Made by a program: the position numbers and the translations under genes. Below the pieces are notes generated by a model. It ran no database searches, was not told the DNA's origin, and was given only the letters and a program-made list of their open reading frames with translations. DNA of 64,000 nucleotides from Methylomonas sp. MK1 (lineage in GTDB: Bacteria > Pseudomonadota > Gammaproteobacteria > Methylococcales > Methylomonadaceae): assembly GCF_000365425.1 (NCBI RefSeq), contig NZ_AQOV01000002.1, forward strand, positions 1,480,188 through 1,544,187, in the 5' to 3' direction. Of the stretch, positions 18,632 through 28,159 are shown in pieces. Within the stretch, counting starts at the first letter, position 1, and every line of letters starts with the position of its first letter.

Positions 18632-19081
18632 ATGGCCGGCACACTCGATATTTTACAAATTCAGGAACTCTTGCCACATCGCTATCCTTTCTTGCTGGTA
18701 GACAGGGTGCTTGAGTGCGAGCCGGGCGTGCGTTTGCTGGCTGTGAAAAACGTGACATTTAACGAGCCGTTTTTTCAAGGCCACTTTCCAAGTCAGCCCA
18801 TCATGCCTGGTGTGTTGATCATGGAAGCCCTGGCGCAAGCCACCGCGCTACTGACCTCGCAAAGTAACGACCAATTGGGCAAAGGCACGATTTATTACTT
18901 GGCGGGCATCGACAATGCCCGTTTCAAAAAACAAGTCGTTCCCGGCGACCAATTGCGCCTGGAAGTCACTTACATCAAACACAAGCGTCACCTATGGTCG
19001 TTCGATTGCCGTGCGGAAGTAGATGGCGAACTGGCCGCCAGTACGCAAATCATGTGTGCGGCTGTGGCCGCAGAGGCTTAA
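18632..19081 (+). CDS. fabZ: 3-hydroxyacyl-ACP dehydratase FabZ
   Basis: 149 residues with the hot-dog fold. The family signature [13 protein letters not shown] (about 14-26) and the active-site segment [23 protein letters not shown] are complete; catalytic residues are His51 and Glu65. FabZ dehydrates 3-hydroxyacyl-ACP in fatty acid elongation and competes with lipid A synthesis for 3-hydroxymyristoyl-ACP. In most relatives lpxD lies between skp and fabZ; here there are only 107 bp. The stop abuts the lpxA start. Confidence 0.96.
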   Translation: MAGTLDILQIQELLPHRYPFLLVDRVLECEPGVRLLAVKNVTFNEPFFQGHFPSQPIMPGVLIMEALAQATALLTSQSNDQLGKGTIYYLAGIDNARFKKQVVPGDQLRLEVTYIKHKRHLWSFDCRAEVDGELAASTQIMCAAVAAEA

Positions 19082-19852
19082 ATGATAGATCCCAGAGCGG
19101 TTGTGCATATCAATGCCGAATTGGCCGACGATGTTAAAGTGGGGCCATTCTCGGTTATTGGCCCGGATGTGCAGATAGATTCAGGTACCGAGATCGGGCC
19201 GCATGTGGTGATTAAAGGCCCTACCGCCATTGGTAAAGATAATACGATCTACCAATTCACCTCGATAGGCGAAGACCCGCAAGATAAAAAGTACGCCGAT
19301 GAAATCACCCGTCTGGAAATCGGCGACCGCAACGTGATACGCGAATTTTGCACGATGCACCGTGGGACGCAGCAAGATCGAGGGTTGACTTTGATCGGCA
19401 GCGATAATTTGTTCATGGCTTATACCCACGTGGCGCACGATTGCGAGATCGGCGATCATGTCATCATGGCGAATGGCGCCTCGATCGCTGGTCATGTGCA
19501 TCTCGGCGATCACGCTATTTTGGGCGGTTTTACGTTGGTGCATCAGTTTACCCAAATCGGCGAATACAGTTTTTCGGCAATGGGTAGTGCGATCACTCAG
19601 GATATTCCGCCGTATGTAATGGTGGGTGGCAGACCGACCCGGCCGCACGGCATCAATTCGGTCGGTATGGAACGTAACGGCGTGCCGCCGGAAGTGATTC
19701 GGCAGATTCGTAAAGCCTATAAAATCCTCTATAAAAACAATCTGCGTCTGGAAGACGCCATCGAAGAAATGGAAGATATGGCCGGCGAAAGCAACGAACT
19801 TTCCAATATGGTCAGCTTTCTACGTAATGTCACGCGCGGTATCCTCCGATAA
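19082..19852 (+). CDS. lpxA: UDP-N-acetylglucosamine O-acyltransferase LpxA
   Basis: 256 residues. The N-terminal about 190 residues form a left-handed beta helix of hexapeptide repeats ([23 protein letters not shown] and onward). The catalytic His is in TYTHVAHD-type context ([13 protein letters not shown], about 122-125). The C-terminal helical region (about 195-256) is complete. LpxA carries out the first step of lipid A synthesis. The start abuts the fabZ stop, and its last 26 bases overlap rnhB. lpxB, which usually follows, is not here. Confidence 0.96.
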   Translation: MIDPRAVVHINAELADDVKVGPFSVIGPDVQIDSGTEIGPHVVIKGPTAIGKDNTIYQFTSIGEDPQDKKYADEITRLEIGDRNVIREFCTMHRGTQQDRGLTLIGSDNLFMAYTHVAHDCEIGDHVIMANGASIAGHVHLGDHAILGGFTLVHQFTQIGEYSFSAMGSAITQDIPPYVMVGGRPTRPHGINSVGMERNGVPPEVIRQIRKAYKILYKNNLRLEDAIEEMEDMAGESNELSNMVSFLRNVTRGILR

Positions 19853-20417
19853 CACCCCACGCATAGCCGGTATCGACGAAGTTGGCCGCGGCTGCATAGT
19901 CGGCCCGGTGGTTGCCGCTGCCGTGATTCTCGATTCTGCCAAACCGATTCCCGGATTGACCGACTCTAAAAAGCTCACCGAAAAGAAACGCAAGCTGCTG
20001 GCCGAACAGATCAAGGCCAACGCTTTGTGCTGGGCCGTTGCCCGCGCCGAAGCCAGTGAAATCGACGATATCAACATTCTGCAAGCTACAATGGTGGCGA
20101 TGCAAAGAGCTGTGTCGCAATTGAACTATCGCCCGGATTGGGTCAAGGTGGACGGCAATCGTTTGCCAAACTTGGATATACCTGGCGAAGCTATCGTGCA
20201 AGGCGATTTATTGGTCGAGGAAATTTCCGCCGCTTCGATATTAGCCAAAGTCGCCCGCGATGAGGAAATGCAGACGCTGGATAGGCTGTATCCCGGCTAT
20301 TCTTTTGCTATCCACAAAGGCTATCCTACCCAGCAGCATTTAGCGGCATTAGCGCAGCTTGGGTTCACCCCGCAGCATCGAAAATCGTTTGCCCCTGTTA
20401 AAAAGTATCTTGTTTAA
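19827..20417 (+). CDS. rnhB: ribonuclease HII
   Basis: 196 residues. The catalytic signature GIDEVGRG (Asp17, Glu18) starts the domain; the third and fourth acidic residues lie in VKVDGNRLP and VARDEEM. The C-terminus [13 protein letters not shown] and HRKSF is typical of the family. RNase HII removes single ribonucleotides and RNA primers from RNA-DNA hybrids. ATG 19827 lies within the end of lpxA, so translation is coupled. The next gene is dnaE, 6 bases on, the normal order in gammaproteobacteria. Confidence 0.95.
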   Translation: MSRAVSSDNTPRIAGIDEVGRGCIVGPVVAAAVILDSAKPIPGLTDSKKLTEKKRKLLAEQIKANALCWAVARAEASEIDDINILQATMVAMQRAVSQLNYRPDWVKVDGNRLPNLDIPGEAIVQGDLLVEEISAASILAKVARDEEMQTLDRLYPGYSFAIHKGYPTQQHLAALAQLGFTPQHRKSFAPVKKYLV

Positions 20418-20423
20418 ACAGCC

Positions 20424-23400
20424 ATGACGCCGAGTTTCGTTCATCTTCGTATTCATACCGAGTTCTCCCTGGTTGACGGTATCGTCAGGATCAAGCCGTT
20501 GGTGAAGAAACTGGCTGAGTATCAAATGCCGGCTGCTGCGATTACCGAACAGAGCAATTTGTTCTCGCTGGTTAAATTCTATAAAGCAGCGCAAGGTGCC
20601 GGCATCAAACCCTTGATCGGCGCCGATGTGCTGATTTTCAACCCCGACGAGCCGGCCTCGCCGTTTCGTTTGACCATGTTGGCGCGTAATAAAAAAGGCT
20701 ACGTCAGGCTGACCGAGCTAATTTCCCGAGGCTACCAGGAAGGGCAGCATCAAGGGATTCCGATGTTGCAGAAAGACTGGATTGCCGAGAATCATGAGGG
20801 TTTGATCGTGTTATCGGGAGCGATGGACGGCGATGTCGGTCAGGCTTTGTTGGCGGAAAATGCCGAGCAAGCCAAACGTTGTGCCGAATATTGGCGGGAT
20901 TTGTTCGAAGACAGTTTTTACCTGGAATTGCAGCGGCTCGGTAAAGTGGACGAGGAGCGTTACATCAAACTAGCAGCGGATTTGGCTGCCGAACTGGATT
21001 TGCCGGTGGTTGCCACCAACGACGTGCGTTTTATCAGTAAAAACGATTTCGACGCGCATGAAGTGCGCGTCTGTATTCATCAGGGCCGGGTGCTGGACGA
21101 TAGTCGCCGGCCAAAAAACTATACCGCTCAGCAATATTTGCGCACTGCCGAGGAAATGGCGGAATTGTTCGCCGACATTCCGGAGGCCTTGGCCAATAGC
21201 GTGGAAATCGCCAAACGCTGCAATGTCGAGCTGACGCTGGGCGAAAACTATTTGCCCGATTTTCCTGTCCCCGAAGGCATGACTCTGGACGAGTATTTTA
21301 AACAGGCCTCTCGGCAAGGCCTGGAAGAACGCTTGATCCAGTATCCGCCGATAGGCAAGGGCAGCTTCTCGGAAAACCGAAAAGTCTATGACGAACGCTT
21401 GGAAGTCGAGCTGAACGTGATCACCCAAATGGGTTTTCCCGGCTATTTCATGATTGTTGCCGACTTTATTCAGTGGGCGAAGAACAATGCGATACCGGTG
21501 GGGCCGGGGCGGGGCTCCGGTGCCGGTTCCTTGGTGGCGTACGCATTGAAGATTACCGATCTGGATCCGATCGAATTCGATTTGCTGTTTGAGCGGTTTT
21601 TGAACCCGGAGCGGGTGTCGATGCCCGATTTTGATATCGACTTTTGCATGGAACGCCGCGACGAGGTCATTGATTACGTGGCCCGTCACTATGGCCGCGA
21701 TCACGTGTCACAGATTATCACCTACGGCTCGATGGCGGCCAAGGCGGTGATTCGCGACGTGGGGCGGGTGATGGGTCACGCCTACGGTTTTGTGGACAGG
21801 CTGGCAAAATTGATTCCCTTTGAAATTGGCATGACGCTGGATAAGGCCCTGCAAGACAGTGCCGAATTGAAGGCTTTGTACGATACCGAGGAAGAGGTTA
21901 AATCCCTGATCGATATGGCGCGTTCGCTGGAAGGTATTTCCCGTAACGCCGGCAAACACGCGGGCGGCGTGGTGATTTCGCCGACCAAGCTTACCGATTT
22001 CAGTCCATTGTATTGCGAGCAGGGCGGCGGCAATCTGGTGACGCAGTTCGATAAGGACGATGTCGAAGCGGTTGGCTTGGTCAAATTCGACTTCCTGGGT
22101 TTACGGACGTTGACGATTATCGATTGGGCGCTGCAAACCATCAATCGCCAGCGCGCGCAGCGTGGCGAAGAGCCGGTCGATATTTCCCAGATTCCGCGCG
22201 ACGACCTGCCAAGCTATGAATTGTTAAAAAACGCCCAGACTACGGCCGTGTTTCAGCTGGAGTCGCGCGGCATGAAGGAGTTGATCAAAAAACTGAAACC
22301 GGATTGCTTCGACGATATCATCGCCTTGGTGGCCTTATTCCGTCCCGGACCGTTGGAGTCGGGCATGGTCGACGACTACATCAACGTCAAACACGGTGCC
22401 AAGGCCGAATATGCCCATCCATTGTTGGAACCCATCCTTAAGCCCACCAATGGCGTTATTCTGTATCAGGAGCAGGTGATGCAGATTGCTCGGGAATTGG
22501 CCAGTTACACCTTGGGCGGTGCTGACATGTTGCGGCGGGCGATGGGTAAGAAAAAGCCGGAGGAAATGGCCAAGGAGCGGGAAAAATTCATGTCGGGTGC
22601 GGTGGCAAATCAGATTGACGCGGCGATTGCCACTTATGTGTTTGACCTGATGGAGAAGTTTGCCGGCTACGGTTTCAACAAGTCGCATTCGGCGGCTTAC
22701 GCTTTGGTTGCTTATCAAACCGCCTGGTTGAAGGCACATTTTCCGGCCGCGTTCATGGCGGCGGTGATGTCGTCGGATATGGATAACACCGATAAAGTGG
22801 TGGTGTTGATCGATGAATGCCGGGAAATGAAGCTGGAGATCTGCCCGCCGGACATTAATGTTTCAGACTTTCGTTTTACTGTAAACGACCAGGGTCAGAT
22901 TGTTTACGGTATCGGTGCGATCAAGGGTGTCGGCGAAAATGCAATTGAAGATCTGTTAAAAGAGCGGGCCGCCAACGGAGCGTTTGCGGGTTTGTACGAT
23001 CTGTGCAAGCGCGTCGATTTACGCAAGGTCAATCGCCGGGTTCTGGAAGCATTGATCAGAGCCGGGGCGCTGGATACTATCGATCCAAATCGCGCGGCGC
23101 ATCTCGCCGAATTAACCACAGCGCTGCGAGTTGCCGAACAACACGGAAAAATGGCGCTGGCCGGTCAAAACGATCTATTCGGTTTGGCGGTACAAGTCGA
23201 AGTGAGCGACGGTGAAGCGGAAGCTTATTCCACCGTGGTCGAGCCTTGGACCGAAAAAGAAAAGCTGGAAGCGGAAAAGCAAACTTTGGGTCTGTTTCTA
23301 ACAGGTCATCCTATCGCCGAATATCTGCCGGAATTAAAACATATCACCCACGGCTCGCTAGCCAGTCTGGAGGTCGATGCCGGCCGCTCCAGAGGTAAAA

Positions 23401-23912
23401 TGGAAGCGCGTGTTGCCGGCTTGATCGTGGAAATGCGTACCCGGCAAACCAAGCAGGGCAAGATGATGGGTTTTGCAACGCTGGACGACCGTACCGGCCG
23501 GCTGGAAGTGGCGGCCTTCAGCAATATTTACGACAAATATCGCAACCTGCTCAGCAAAGACACGATCCTGATTGCCGAAGGCTCATTGGCAATGGACGAC
23601 TTTACCAACAGTCTGAGGATGACTGCCGAGAAGCTCTACAGCATGGAAGAAGCGCGCGAGTTATATGCCCGCGGAATTACATTAACGATAGACCTGGCCA
23701 ATGGCGGCCTGCCGCCGGGTTGGCTGGCAAGCCTACAGACCACGCTAACGCCATTCTGCGGCGGCCAATGTCCGATCCAAATCGAGTATCGCACTGCCAC
23801 CGACAAAGCCATCCTGCAATTGGGTGACGACTGGCGCGTATGTCCGAGCGATGAACTCTTGATCCGCCTGCGGCGCTTGCTGTCTAACGAAACGGTGCTG
23901 GTTAGGTACTGA
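20424..23912 (+). CDS. dnaE: DNA polymerase III alpha subunit
   Basis: 1162 residues, full length for DnaE1. Domains: PHP (about 1-270, start FVHLRIHTEFSLVDGI), palm and fingers (about 290-800, with VGPGRGSGAGSLVAYAL and the catalytic pair in PDFDIDF), tandem helix-hairpin-helix (about 820-900) and an OB fold (about 985-1075, ARVAGLIVEMRTRQTKQGKMMGF). DnaE is the replicative polymerase. It closes the bamA-to-dnaE cluster; the IS256-family element begins 56 bases after its stop, so the insertion did not damage it. Confidence 0.98.
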   Translation: MTPSFVHLRIHTEFSLVDGIVRIKPLVKKLAEYQMPAAAITEQSNLFSLVKFYKAAQGAGIKPLIGADVLIFNPDEPASPFRLTMLARNKKGYVRLTELISRGYQEGQHQGIPMLQKDWIAENHEGLIVLSGAMDGDVGQALLAENAEQAKRCAEYWRDLFEDSFYLELQRLGKVDEERYIKLAADLAAELDLPVVATNDVRFISKNDFDAHEVRVCIHQGRVLDDSRRPKNYTAQQYLRTAEEMAELFADIPEALANSVEIAKRCNVELTLGENYLPDFPVPEGMTLDEYFKQASRQGLEERLIQYPPIGKGSFSENRKVYDERLEVELNVITQMGFPGYFMIVADFIQWAKNNAIPVGPGRGSGAGSLVAYALKITDLDPIEFDLLFERFLNPERVSMPDFDIDFCMERRDEVIDYVARHYGRDHVSQIITYGSMAAKAVIRDVGRVMGHAYGFVDRLAKLIPFEIGMTLDKALQDSAELKALYDTEEEVKSLIDMARSLEGISRNAGKHAGGVVISPTKLTDFSPLYCEQGGGNLVTQFDKDDVEAVGLVKFDFLGLRTLTIIDWALQTINRQRAQRGEEPVDISQIPRDDLPSYELLKNAQTTAVFQLESRGMKELIKKLKPDCFDDIIALVALFRPGPLESGMVDDYINVKHGAKAEYAHPLLEPILKPTNGVILYQEQVMQIARELASYTLGGADMLRRAMGKKKPEEMAKEREKFMSGAVANQIDAAIATYVFDLMEKFAGYGFNKSHSAAYALVAYQTAWLKAHFPAAFMAAVMSSDMDNTDKVVVLIDECREMKLEICPPDINVSDFRFTVNDQGQIVYGIGAIKGVGENAIEDLLKERAANGAFAGLYDLCKRVDLRKVNRRVLEALIRAGALDTIDPNRAAHLAELTTALRVAEQHGKMALAGQNDLFGLAVQVEVSDGEAEAYSTVVEPWTEKEKLEAEKQTLGLFLTGHPIAEYLPELKHITHGSLASLEVDAGRSRGKMEARVAGLIVEMRTRQTKQGKMMGFATLDDRTGRLEVAAFSNIYDKYRNLLSKDTILIAEGSLAMDDFTNSLRMTAEKLYSMEEARELYARGITLTIDLANGGLPPGWLASLQTTLTPFCGGQCPIQIEYRTATDKAILQLGDDWRVCPSDELLIRLRRLLSNETVLVRY

Positions 23913-23959
23913 CCTGGCGTTTGAGGGCGCTGCATTTCTGTTTGCTGAGGGGATAGGCT

Positions 23960-23967
23960 GAGTTCGG
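23960..23967. repeat. 8-bp target-site duplication, left copy
   Basis: GAGTTCGG directly precedes the left inverted repeat and is repeated exactly at 25330-25337, directly after the right one. An 8-bp duplication fits the IS256 family and implies a fairly recent insertion. Confidence 0.9.
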
Positions 23968-24686
23968 GAGGGTGTAAGAATTTTTGTGTAAACGGCCATT
24001 AGGCAGGAAACTGTCGTTCCTTAGAGGAGAAAAAATGACCGTATCAAAATCCATCCCGACCGAGCTGCTCGATACCTTGCTATCGGATTATCAAAAACCC
24101 GAAGACCTGATTGGCGAAAACGGCCTGTTGAAGCAGTTAACCAAGGCGCTGGTCGAGCGCGCGTTGGAAGCCGAAATGACCGAACATCTAGGCCACGCCA
24201 AGCATGACCCCATCACCAATTCCAGTGGCAATGCCCGTAATGGCAAGAGCCGAAAAAACCTCAAAGGCGACTTCGGCGAATTACCGATTGAGATTCCGCG
24301 TGACCGTCACGGCAGCTTCGAGCCGCAAATCGTCGCCAAACATCAAACGCGCTGGACAGGTTTCGACGACAAGATCATTTCACTGTACGCCCGCGGCCTG
24401 ACGGTGCGAGAAATCCAGAGTCATCTGGAAGAGCTGTATGGGACTGAGGTTTCGCCTTCGTTGATTTCCTCGGTCACCGACGCGGTAGCCGATGAAGTTA
24501 AAGCCTGGCAATCGCGGCCACTGGAACCGGTTTATCCCATTGTTTATCTTGACTGCATTCACGTCAAAGTGCGCGATACCGGTGCCGTGCGGGTCAAAGC
24601 CGTCTATCTGGCGATTGGTATCAATCTGAATGGCGAGAAGGAAGTCCTGGGGCTATGGATCGCCCAAACCGAAGGGGCTAAGTTCT

Positions 24687-24703
24687 ACCCAAAGGGCATA
24701 AAT
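24687..24703 (+). repeat. 17-bp insertion, copy 1 (ACCCAAAGGGCATAAAT)
   Basis: This stretch interrupts the codons for AKF-WLQVV in the transposase. Its reverse complement, with a single mismatch, is the second insertion at 25075-25091. With the shared flanks (T before, GGT after) the two form 21-base inverted repeats at 24686-24706 and 25072-25092. Confidence 0.9.
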
Positions 24704-25074
24704 GGTTACAGGTGGTGACCGAACTGAAAAATCGCGGCGTGCAGGACATTTTCATCGCCTGTGTCGATGGCCTGAAAGGTTTTCCCGAAGCCATTGAAAC
24801 CGTTTATCCGCAAACCGCCGTTCAGCTTTGCATCGTCCATCTAGTGCGCAACAGCCTGAACTATGTCGGTTGGAAAATGCGCAAACGGATTGCCGATGAC
24901 CTCAAGCGGATTTATCAATCGGCTACCGTAGCAGAGGCCGAGCAGCAACTGGTTGAGTTCGAGGCACAATGGAACGGCGATTACCCTTCGATTGCCCAGA
25001 TATGGCGGCGTAATTGGAGCCGGATCATCCCGTTTTTCGACTATCCACCGGAAATACGCCGAATCATCTACACC

Positions 25075-25091
25075 ATTTATGCCCTGTGGGT
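25075..25091 (-). repeat. 17-bp insertion, copy 2, inverted (ACCCACAGGGCATAAAT on the minus strand)
   Basis: This stretch lies between the two threonine codons of the YTTNAIES segment of the transposase. On the minus strand it equals copy 1 except A to C at position 6. The transcript could pair the two copies into a 21-bp stem with one A-G mismatch and a 365-nt loop. Confidence 0.9.
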
Positions 25092-25329
25092 ACCAATGCC
25101 ATCGAGTCGGTCAATATGAGCCTTAGGAAAATCACTAAAAATCGTGGCTCTTTCCCCAATGACGAGGCATTATCGAAACTGTTTTATCTGGCGCTGATGA
25201 ATATCAGTAAAAAATGGACCATGCCCTTGCATGACTGGAAAGCCGCTTTAAATCGGTTTAGCATTCAGTTTGACGACCGGATGCCAAACCATTAATAAAC
25301 ACCGTTTACACAAAATTCAGGACACCCTC

Positions 25330-25337
25330 GAGTTCGG
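25330..25337. repeat. 8-bp target-site duplication, right copy
   Basis: GAGTTCGG, identical to 23960-23967. The about 190 bp that follow, up to the lipoprotein stop, hold no convincing gene. Confidence 0.9.
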
Positions 25338-25530
25338 CCAAAAATTGACGTTCAACTCCAACTCATTAGTGTCTGCTTACACATACATTGCGTAAGTAGA
25401 ACAACGGGCAGTTAGAGAGTTTGTGAGCCGAACCGATCGCAAATATGCGGTGTACTTTGTTTATCGTGTCCTATTGGGTGACTGTGGACGAGATTTTATG
25501 CCAGACAGTTCTCCATTAGGCTTGGACTAT

Positions 25531-26577
25531 TTAATCACTGGGTTTTCCAGGACCCGAGTTAATAGTCGTCATGCGCCGCATCGCGCCTGCGCCAATTCTT
25601 CCGTTAAGGATATCCGCCCCACAAGGACTACCCGCACTACATTCGAGCATCATGGAATTGAAATCGTAAATACTCGAATGGCCACAATTGCCCTTGGGGT
25701 ACGGAACTCCTTTGGCGACATAGAAATTTGCCGAATTCCCGCCATACAGGCCGGCGGGACAGACAAACTCTTTCAAGACCATAAACGCGTTATCCAAATA
25801 TGGAGGAATATCAGGTGGCTTTTTATTCATTTGCGCATATTCTTGTTTAAGCAATCTGGTCCATTCCGCGACATCGTCGAGTGTCGCTTTTCTTAATATA
25901 TTTTCCTTCAAGGCCTGTTCCAAACCGGCATTCCCCGCTAACGGCGTATTTGGTATTCGAAACGATTCAAGTGGGGTTGCGTTCGAAGTCACCAAGCTCA
26001 CACCATAAGTCAAAGGGTTGCCAATCGATACTTTGCCTCTCTTGACCCGACTGAAACTCGCTATCGGTCTATTAAAAAGTTGCTGCGCTTGTTTGTCTTC
26101 ATTCGACCCCGTTTTATTGTTTGTCAAGTCCGTTAATTCGCAAGGGCCTTGTTCATCATAGCTGCTAGCCAATACCGGCGTTCCGGCAGGCAATCCCGAA
26201 ACTCGTTGTTTGTGATAACCGAAAACGGAAACCGCTAGGATTTTGGTTCCCGCCGTCCAGCCTATATTCCAAATCGTGGCGTTATAAGTGCCCAACATCA
26301 ATACAACTGGTTTATCGATTGAATTGACGACAACATCTATTTTCCTGGCGGCATTTCCACTTTTTTGTTCTATGACAAAATCAAGTTCTTTACCCTCTCC
26401 GCCGCCTGCGGCCGAGACAATAACATTGTCACTTAACTCCAGTTTTCCGAAACTGCAACTGAGCGGTTGCTCGACAGTAAATGGGATGAGAGTGTTACTG
26501 ATCGAATTGTCTAAAGGCTTTTCTGTTGCACATGCTTGTATCAGCAGTAATGCAGTAGAACTCAGCAATTTACGCAT
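25531..26577 (-). CDS. predicted lipoprotein of unknown function, downstream of the subtilase
   Basis: 348 residues. The leader is MRKLLSSTALLLIQACATEK, with Cys16 in a slightly atypical lipobox (LIQAC). GGAGATC precedes ATG 26577 by a normal distance. The mature part is soluble, with a beta-rich first half and a helical stretch near residues 225-265. The C-terminal 70 residues hold five cysteines (CPAGLYGG, GNCGHSS, LECSAGSPCG), suggesting disulfides. I do not recognise the family. It lies 53 bases after the subtilase gene and is probably in the same operon, so a shared extracellular role is an inference. Confidence 0.72.
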   Translation of the reverse strand: MRKLLSSTALLLIQACATEKPLDNSISNTLIPFTVEQPLSCSFGKLELSDNVIVSAAGGGEGKELDFVIEQKSGNAARKIDVVVNSIDKPVVLMLGTYNATIWNIGWTAGTKILAVSVFGYHKQRVSGLPAGTPVLASSYDEQGPCELTDLTNNKTGSNEDKQAQQLFNRPIASFSRVKRGKVSIGNPLTYGVSLVTSNATPLESFRIPNTPLAGNAGLEQALKENILRKATLDDVAEWTRLLKQEYAQMNKKPPDIPPYLDNAFMVLKEFVCPAGLYGGNSANFYVAKGVPYPKGNCGHSSIYDFNSMMLECSAGSPCGADILNGRIGAGAMRRMTTINSGPGKPSD

Positions 26578-26630
26578 GGTGATCTCCAGTCGCCTAAATA
26601 AAAGTTTATCTCACCAATCAGTAGCAATTA

Positions 26631-28139
26631 TTACTCTCCGGACAAAACCTTGATAGCTTTATCGCAAGCAAGCAACCCGTATCCTGTTGAGCTGTCGTAA
26701 CCCAAGTCTCCCAAATCCAAACTGCTACGCCGTAACACTTCGTAAAGTTCGAGAGGCTGCAAACTCAGACCTTTTTTCGACGCAGCCTCTAGCACCAAGG
26801 CGGCCACCGCCGCTGCATGGGGAGCAGCAGCAGAAGTGCCGGTGAAATTAGGTTTGCCGTCTTTTTCCAGATCCGGACGGGTTTTGGAAAAGAAACTGGT
26901 ATTGATGTTGGTGGGCGCGACAGCATCGACGTGTTTTCGGACGATAGGCTCGGCTAAACGCTGGCCTTGGTTGTCGAACAAAACCGGCAAACCGCCGGGC
27001 GAAGAATAGTAACTCGGCACCAGCGGCTTTTTGCCTTGGCCGGCTTCGACGGCGCCGACGCTGAACACACTTGCCGCGTTAGCGTGGCCGAACGCCGACG
27101 CGATGGTTTTAGGAGTGTTGCGGTATTCGTCGATACTGGGGTGTTCGCTGGGTAGCGAGCTGCCGCTCAGGATGTATTTCAGCAAGCCGGGCGCGGGACC
27201 GGCGACTTTCAAAATGCTCAAGCCGACGGTTTTTCGATGGCAGTTGCCTTTGTTGTCGAATCCAACTACTTCGACGGGGTCTCCGCCCAAATTATCCGTC
27301 GAACCACCGATGGCCCAGGCTTGGCTGGCATGCTTGCAGGCCGGGTCGTCGTAAACCACAACGTCCAAATCACTGGTTGAACCCTTGCCTCCGCTAATGG
27401 ACTTGGCCGGCTCGTCCCACTGCAAACTCAATATAGTAAACGCATCGGCACCGACCGTAATCGTTTGGCAGGTGTCGGTTTTGTTAGGATCAGGATTGAA
27501 GTCGTGAGCAACGCCATGCTTTTCACCCAAAGGGTAGCGACCGCTATCGGCAAAAACGGATTGATAGCTGTTAAGGCCGGCGTTGCCTGCCGACGAGAAA
27601 ACAGCGACGCCGCGCTCAGCTACCAGCCGGTCTATCATTTGTGATTCCGGACCATCCTGAAACATGGGCTCGCTAAAATACACCGCGTCATCGACGATAA
27701 TCTGCGCGCCGTGGTCGGCCACTCGATTCAAGGCTTGCGTCAAGTCGCCAGGGCTATCGCCCATAGCGTGAAACAACAAATTGGCGCCAGGTGCCAGATC
27801 GTGTATTACTTCCAGCATGGCCCGGCCTTCGTCGAGCGTCTTTTCGTCTTTGCAATCAGCTTCTTTTACTACCGTCACTGTTGGTGGTAATTCACCGTTG
27901 GCTTGCCCAATTTCCGCGCCGCCCAGACAATTGAAACTGTCGCTTATGACAGCGATGGCGATACCAGCTCCGCTCAAGAGGTCGCTGGTTCTTGCTTGAT
28001 TGGCGCCCAAGATTGCGTCGCCTTGACTGACAACGAGTTCAGTGTCGACGTCTGCTCTTACATCGTTTGTTAACCAACAGGTTAAGCTGAGGCTAAGGAA
28101 AACCGAAACCATTTTATAAACCGAATGGTAAAAACTCAT
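26631..28139 (-). CDS. exported subtilase (peptidase S8-like) with Glu in place of the catalytic His
   Basis: 502 residues from ATG 28139; a longer frame reaches 28205 but gives a worse leader. A signal peptide of about 29 residues (to VRA) precedes the S8 fold. Catalytic Asp is at about 67 (IAVISDSFN), the oxyanion Asn is in FSSAGNAG, and the nucleophile Ser is at about 436 in FTGTSAAAPHAAA. Where subtilisins have the HGT motif, this protein has DEGRAM (Glu about 104), as in some environmental subtilase-like groups and reminiscent of sedolisins, which use Glu. It may be a protease with a changed triad or an inactive relative. About ten cysteines fit secretion. Confidence 0.85.
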   Translation of the reverse strand: MSFYHSVYKMVSVFLSLSLTCWLTNDVRADVDTELVVSQGDAILGANQARTSDLLSGAGIAIAVISDSFNCLGGAEIGQANGELPPTVTVVKEADCKDEKTLDEGRAMLEVIHDLAPGANLLFHAMGDSPGDLTQALNRVADHGAQIIVDDAVYFSEPMFQDGPESQMIDRLVAERGVAVFSSAGNAGLNSYQSVFADSGRYPLGEKHGVAHDFNPDPNKTDTCQTITVGADAFTILSLQWDEPAKSISGGKGSTSDLDVVVYDDPACKHASQAWAIGGSTDNLGGDPVEVVGFDNKGNCHRKTVGLSILKVAGPAPGLLKYILSGSSLPSEHPSIDEYRNTPKTIASAFGHANAASVFSVGAVEAGQGKKPLVPSYYSSPGGLPVLFDNQGQRLAEPIVRKHVDAVAPTNINTSFFSKTRPDLEKDGKPNFTGTSAAAPHAAAVAALVLEAASKKGLSLQPLELYEVLRRSSLDLGDLGYDSSTGYGLLACDKAIKVLSGE

Positions 28140-28159
28140 GAAATACGGAAAAAGTTGTT

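Larger units (their letters stand above)
24035..25295 (+). pseudogene. IS256-family transposase broken by two 17-bp insertions
   Basis: The start is ATG 24035 after AGAGGAG. The first frame runs to the TGA at 24716-24718, the middle part is in a second frame (about 24704-25074) and the last part in a third frame, ending at 25295. Deleting 24687-24703 and 25075-25091 gives one open frame of 408 codons. The restored protein has the three catalytic acidic residues in order: Asp in YLDCIHVKV, Asp in ACVDGLKGF and Glu in TNAIESVN. The inserts fall between the first and second and between the second and third of these. As written, no full transposase can be made without frameshifting or bypass. Confidence 0.9.
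23968..25329 (+). mobile_element. IS256-family insertion sequence with disrupted transposase
   Basis: The element is 1362 bp, between imperfect 28-bp terminal inverted repeats (23968-23995 and 25302-25329; 23 of 28 positions match, ends GAGGGTGT). It is flanked by perfect 8-bp direct repeats. It carries one transposase gene of the IS256/MULE type on the plus strand. Without the two 17-bp inserts described separately, it would be 1328 bp, a normal size for the family. It sits between dnaE and the accessory block. Confidence 0.93.

Noticed and set aside
20970..21704. 244-codon minus-strand open frame
   Set aside because: Antisense shadow of dnaE.
24035..25295. Programmed -1 frameshifting in the IS256 transposase
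   Set aside because: No slippery heptamer is seen at the two frame changes and IS256 transposases are normally one frame; exact 17-bp inserts explain both shifts better.
25423..25896. 157-codon plus-strand open frame after the IS256 element
   Set aside because: It lies opposite the lipoprotein gene (25531-26577), has no ribosome site and no domain-like composition; the minus-strand gene has a leader and a good ribosome site.
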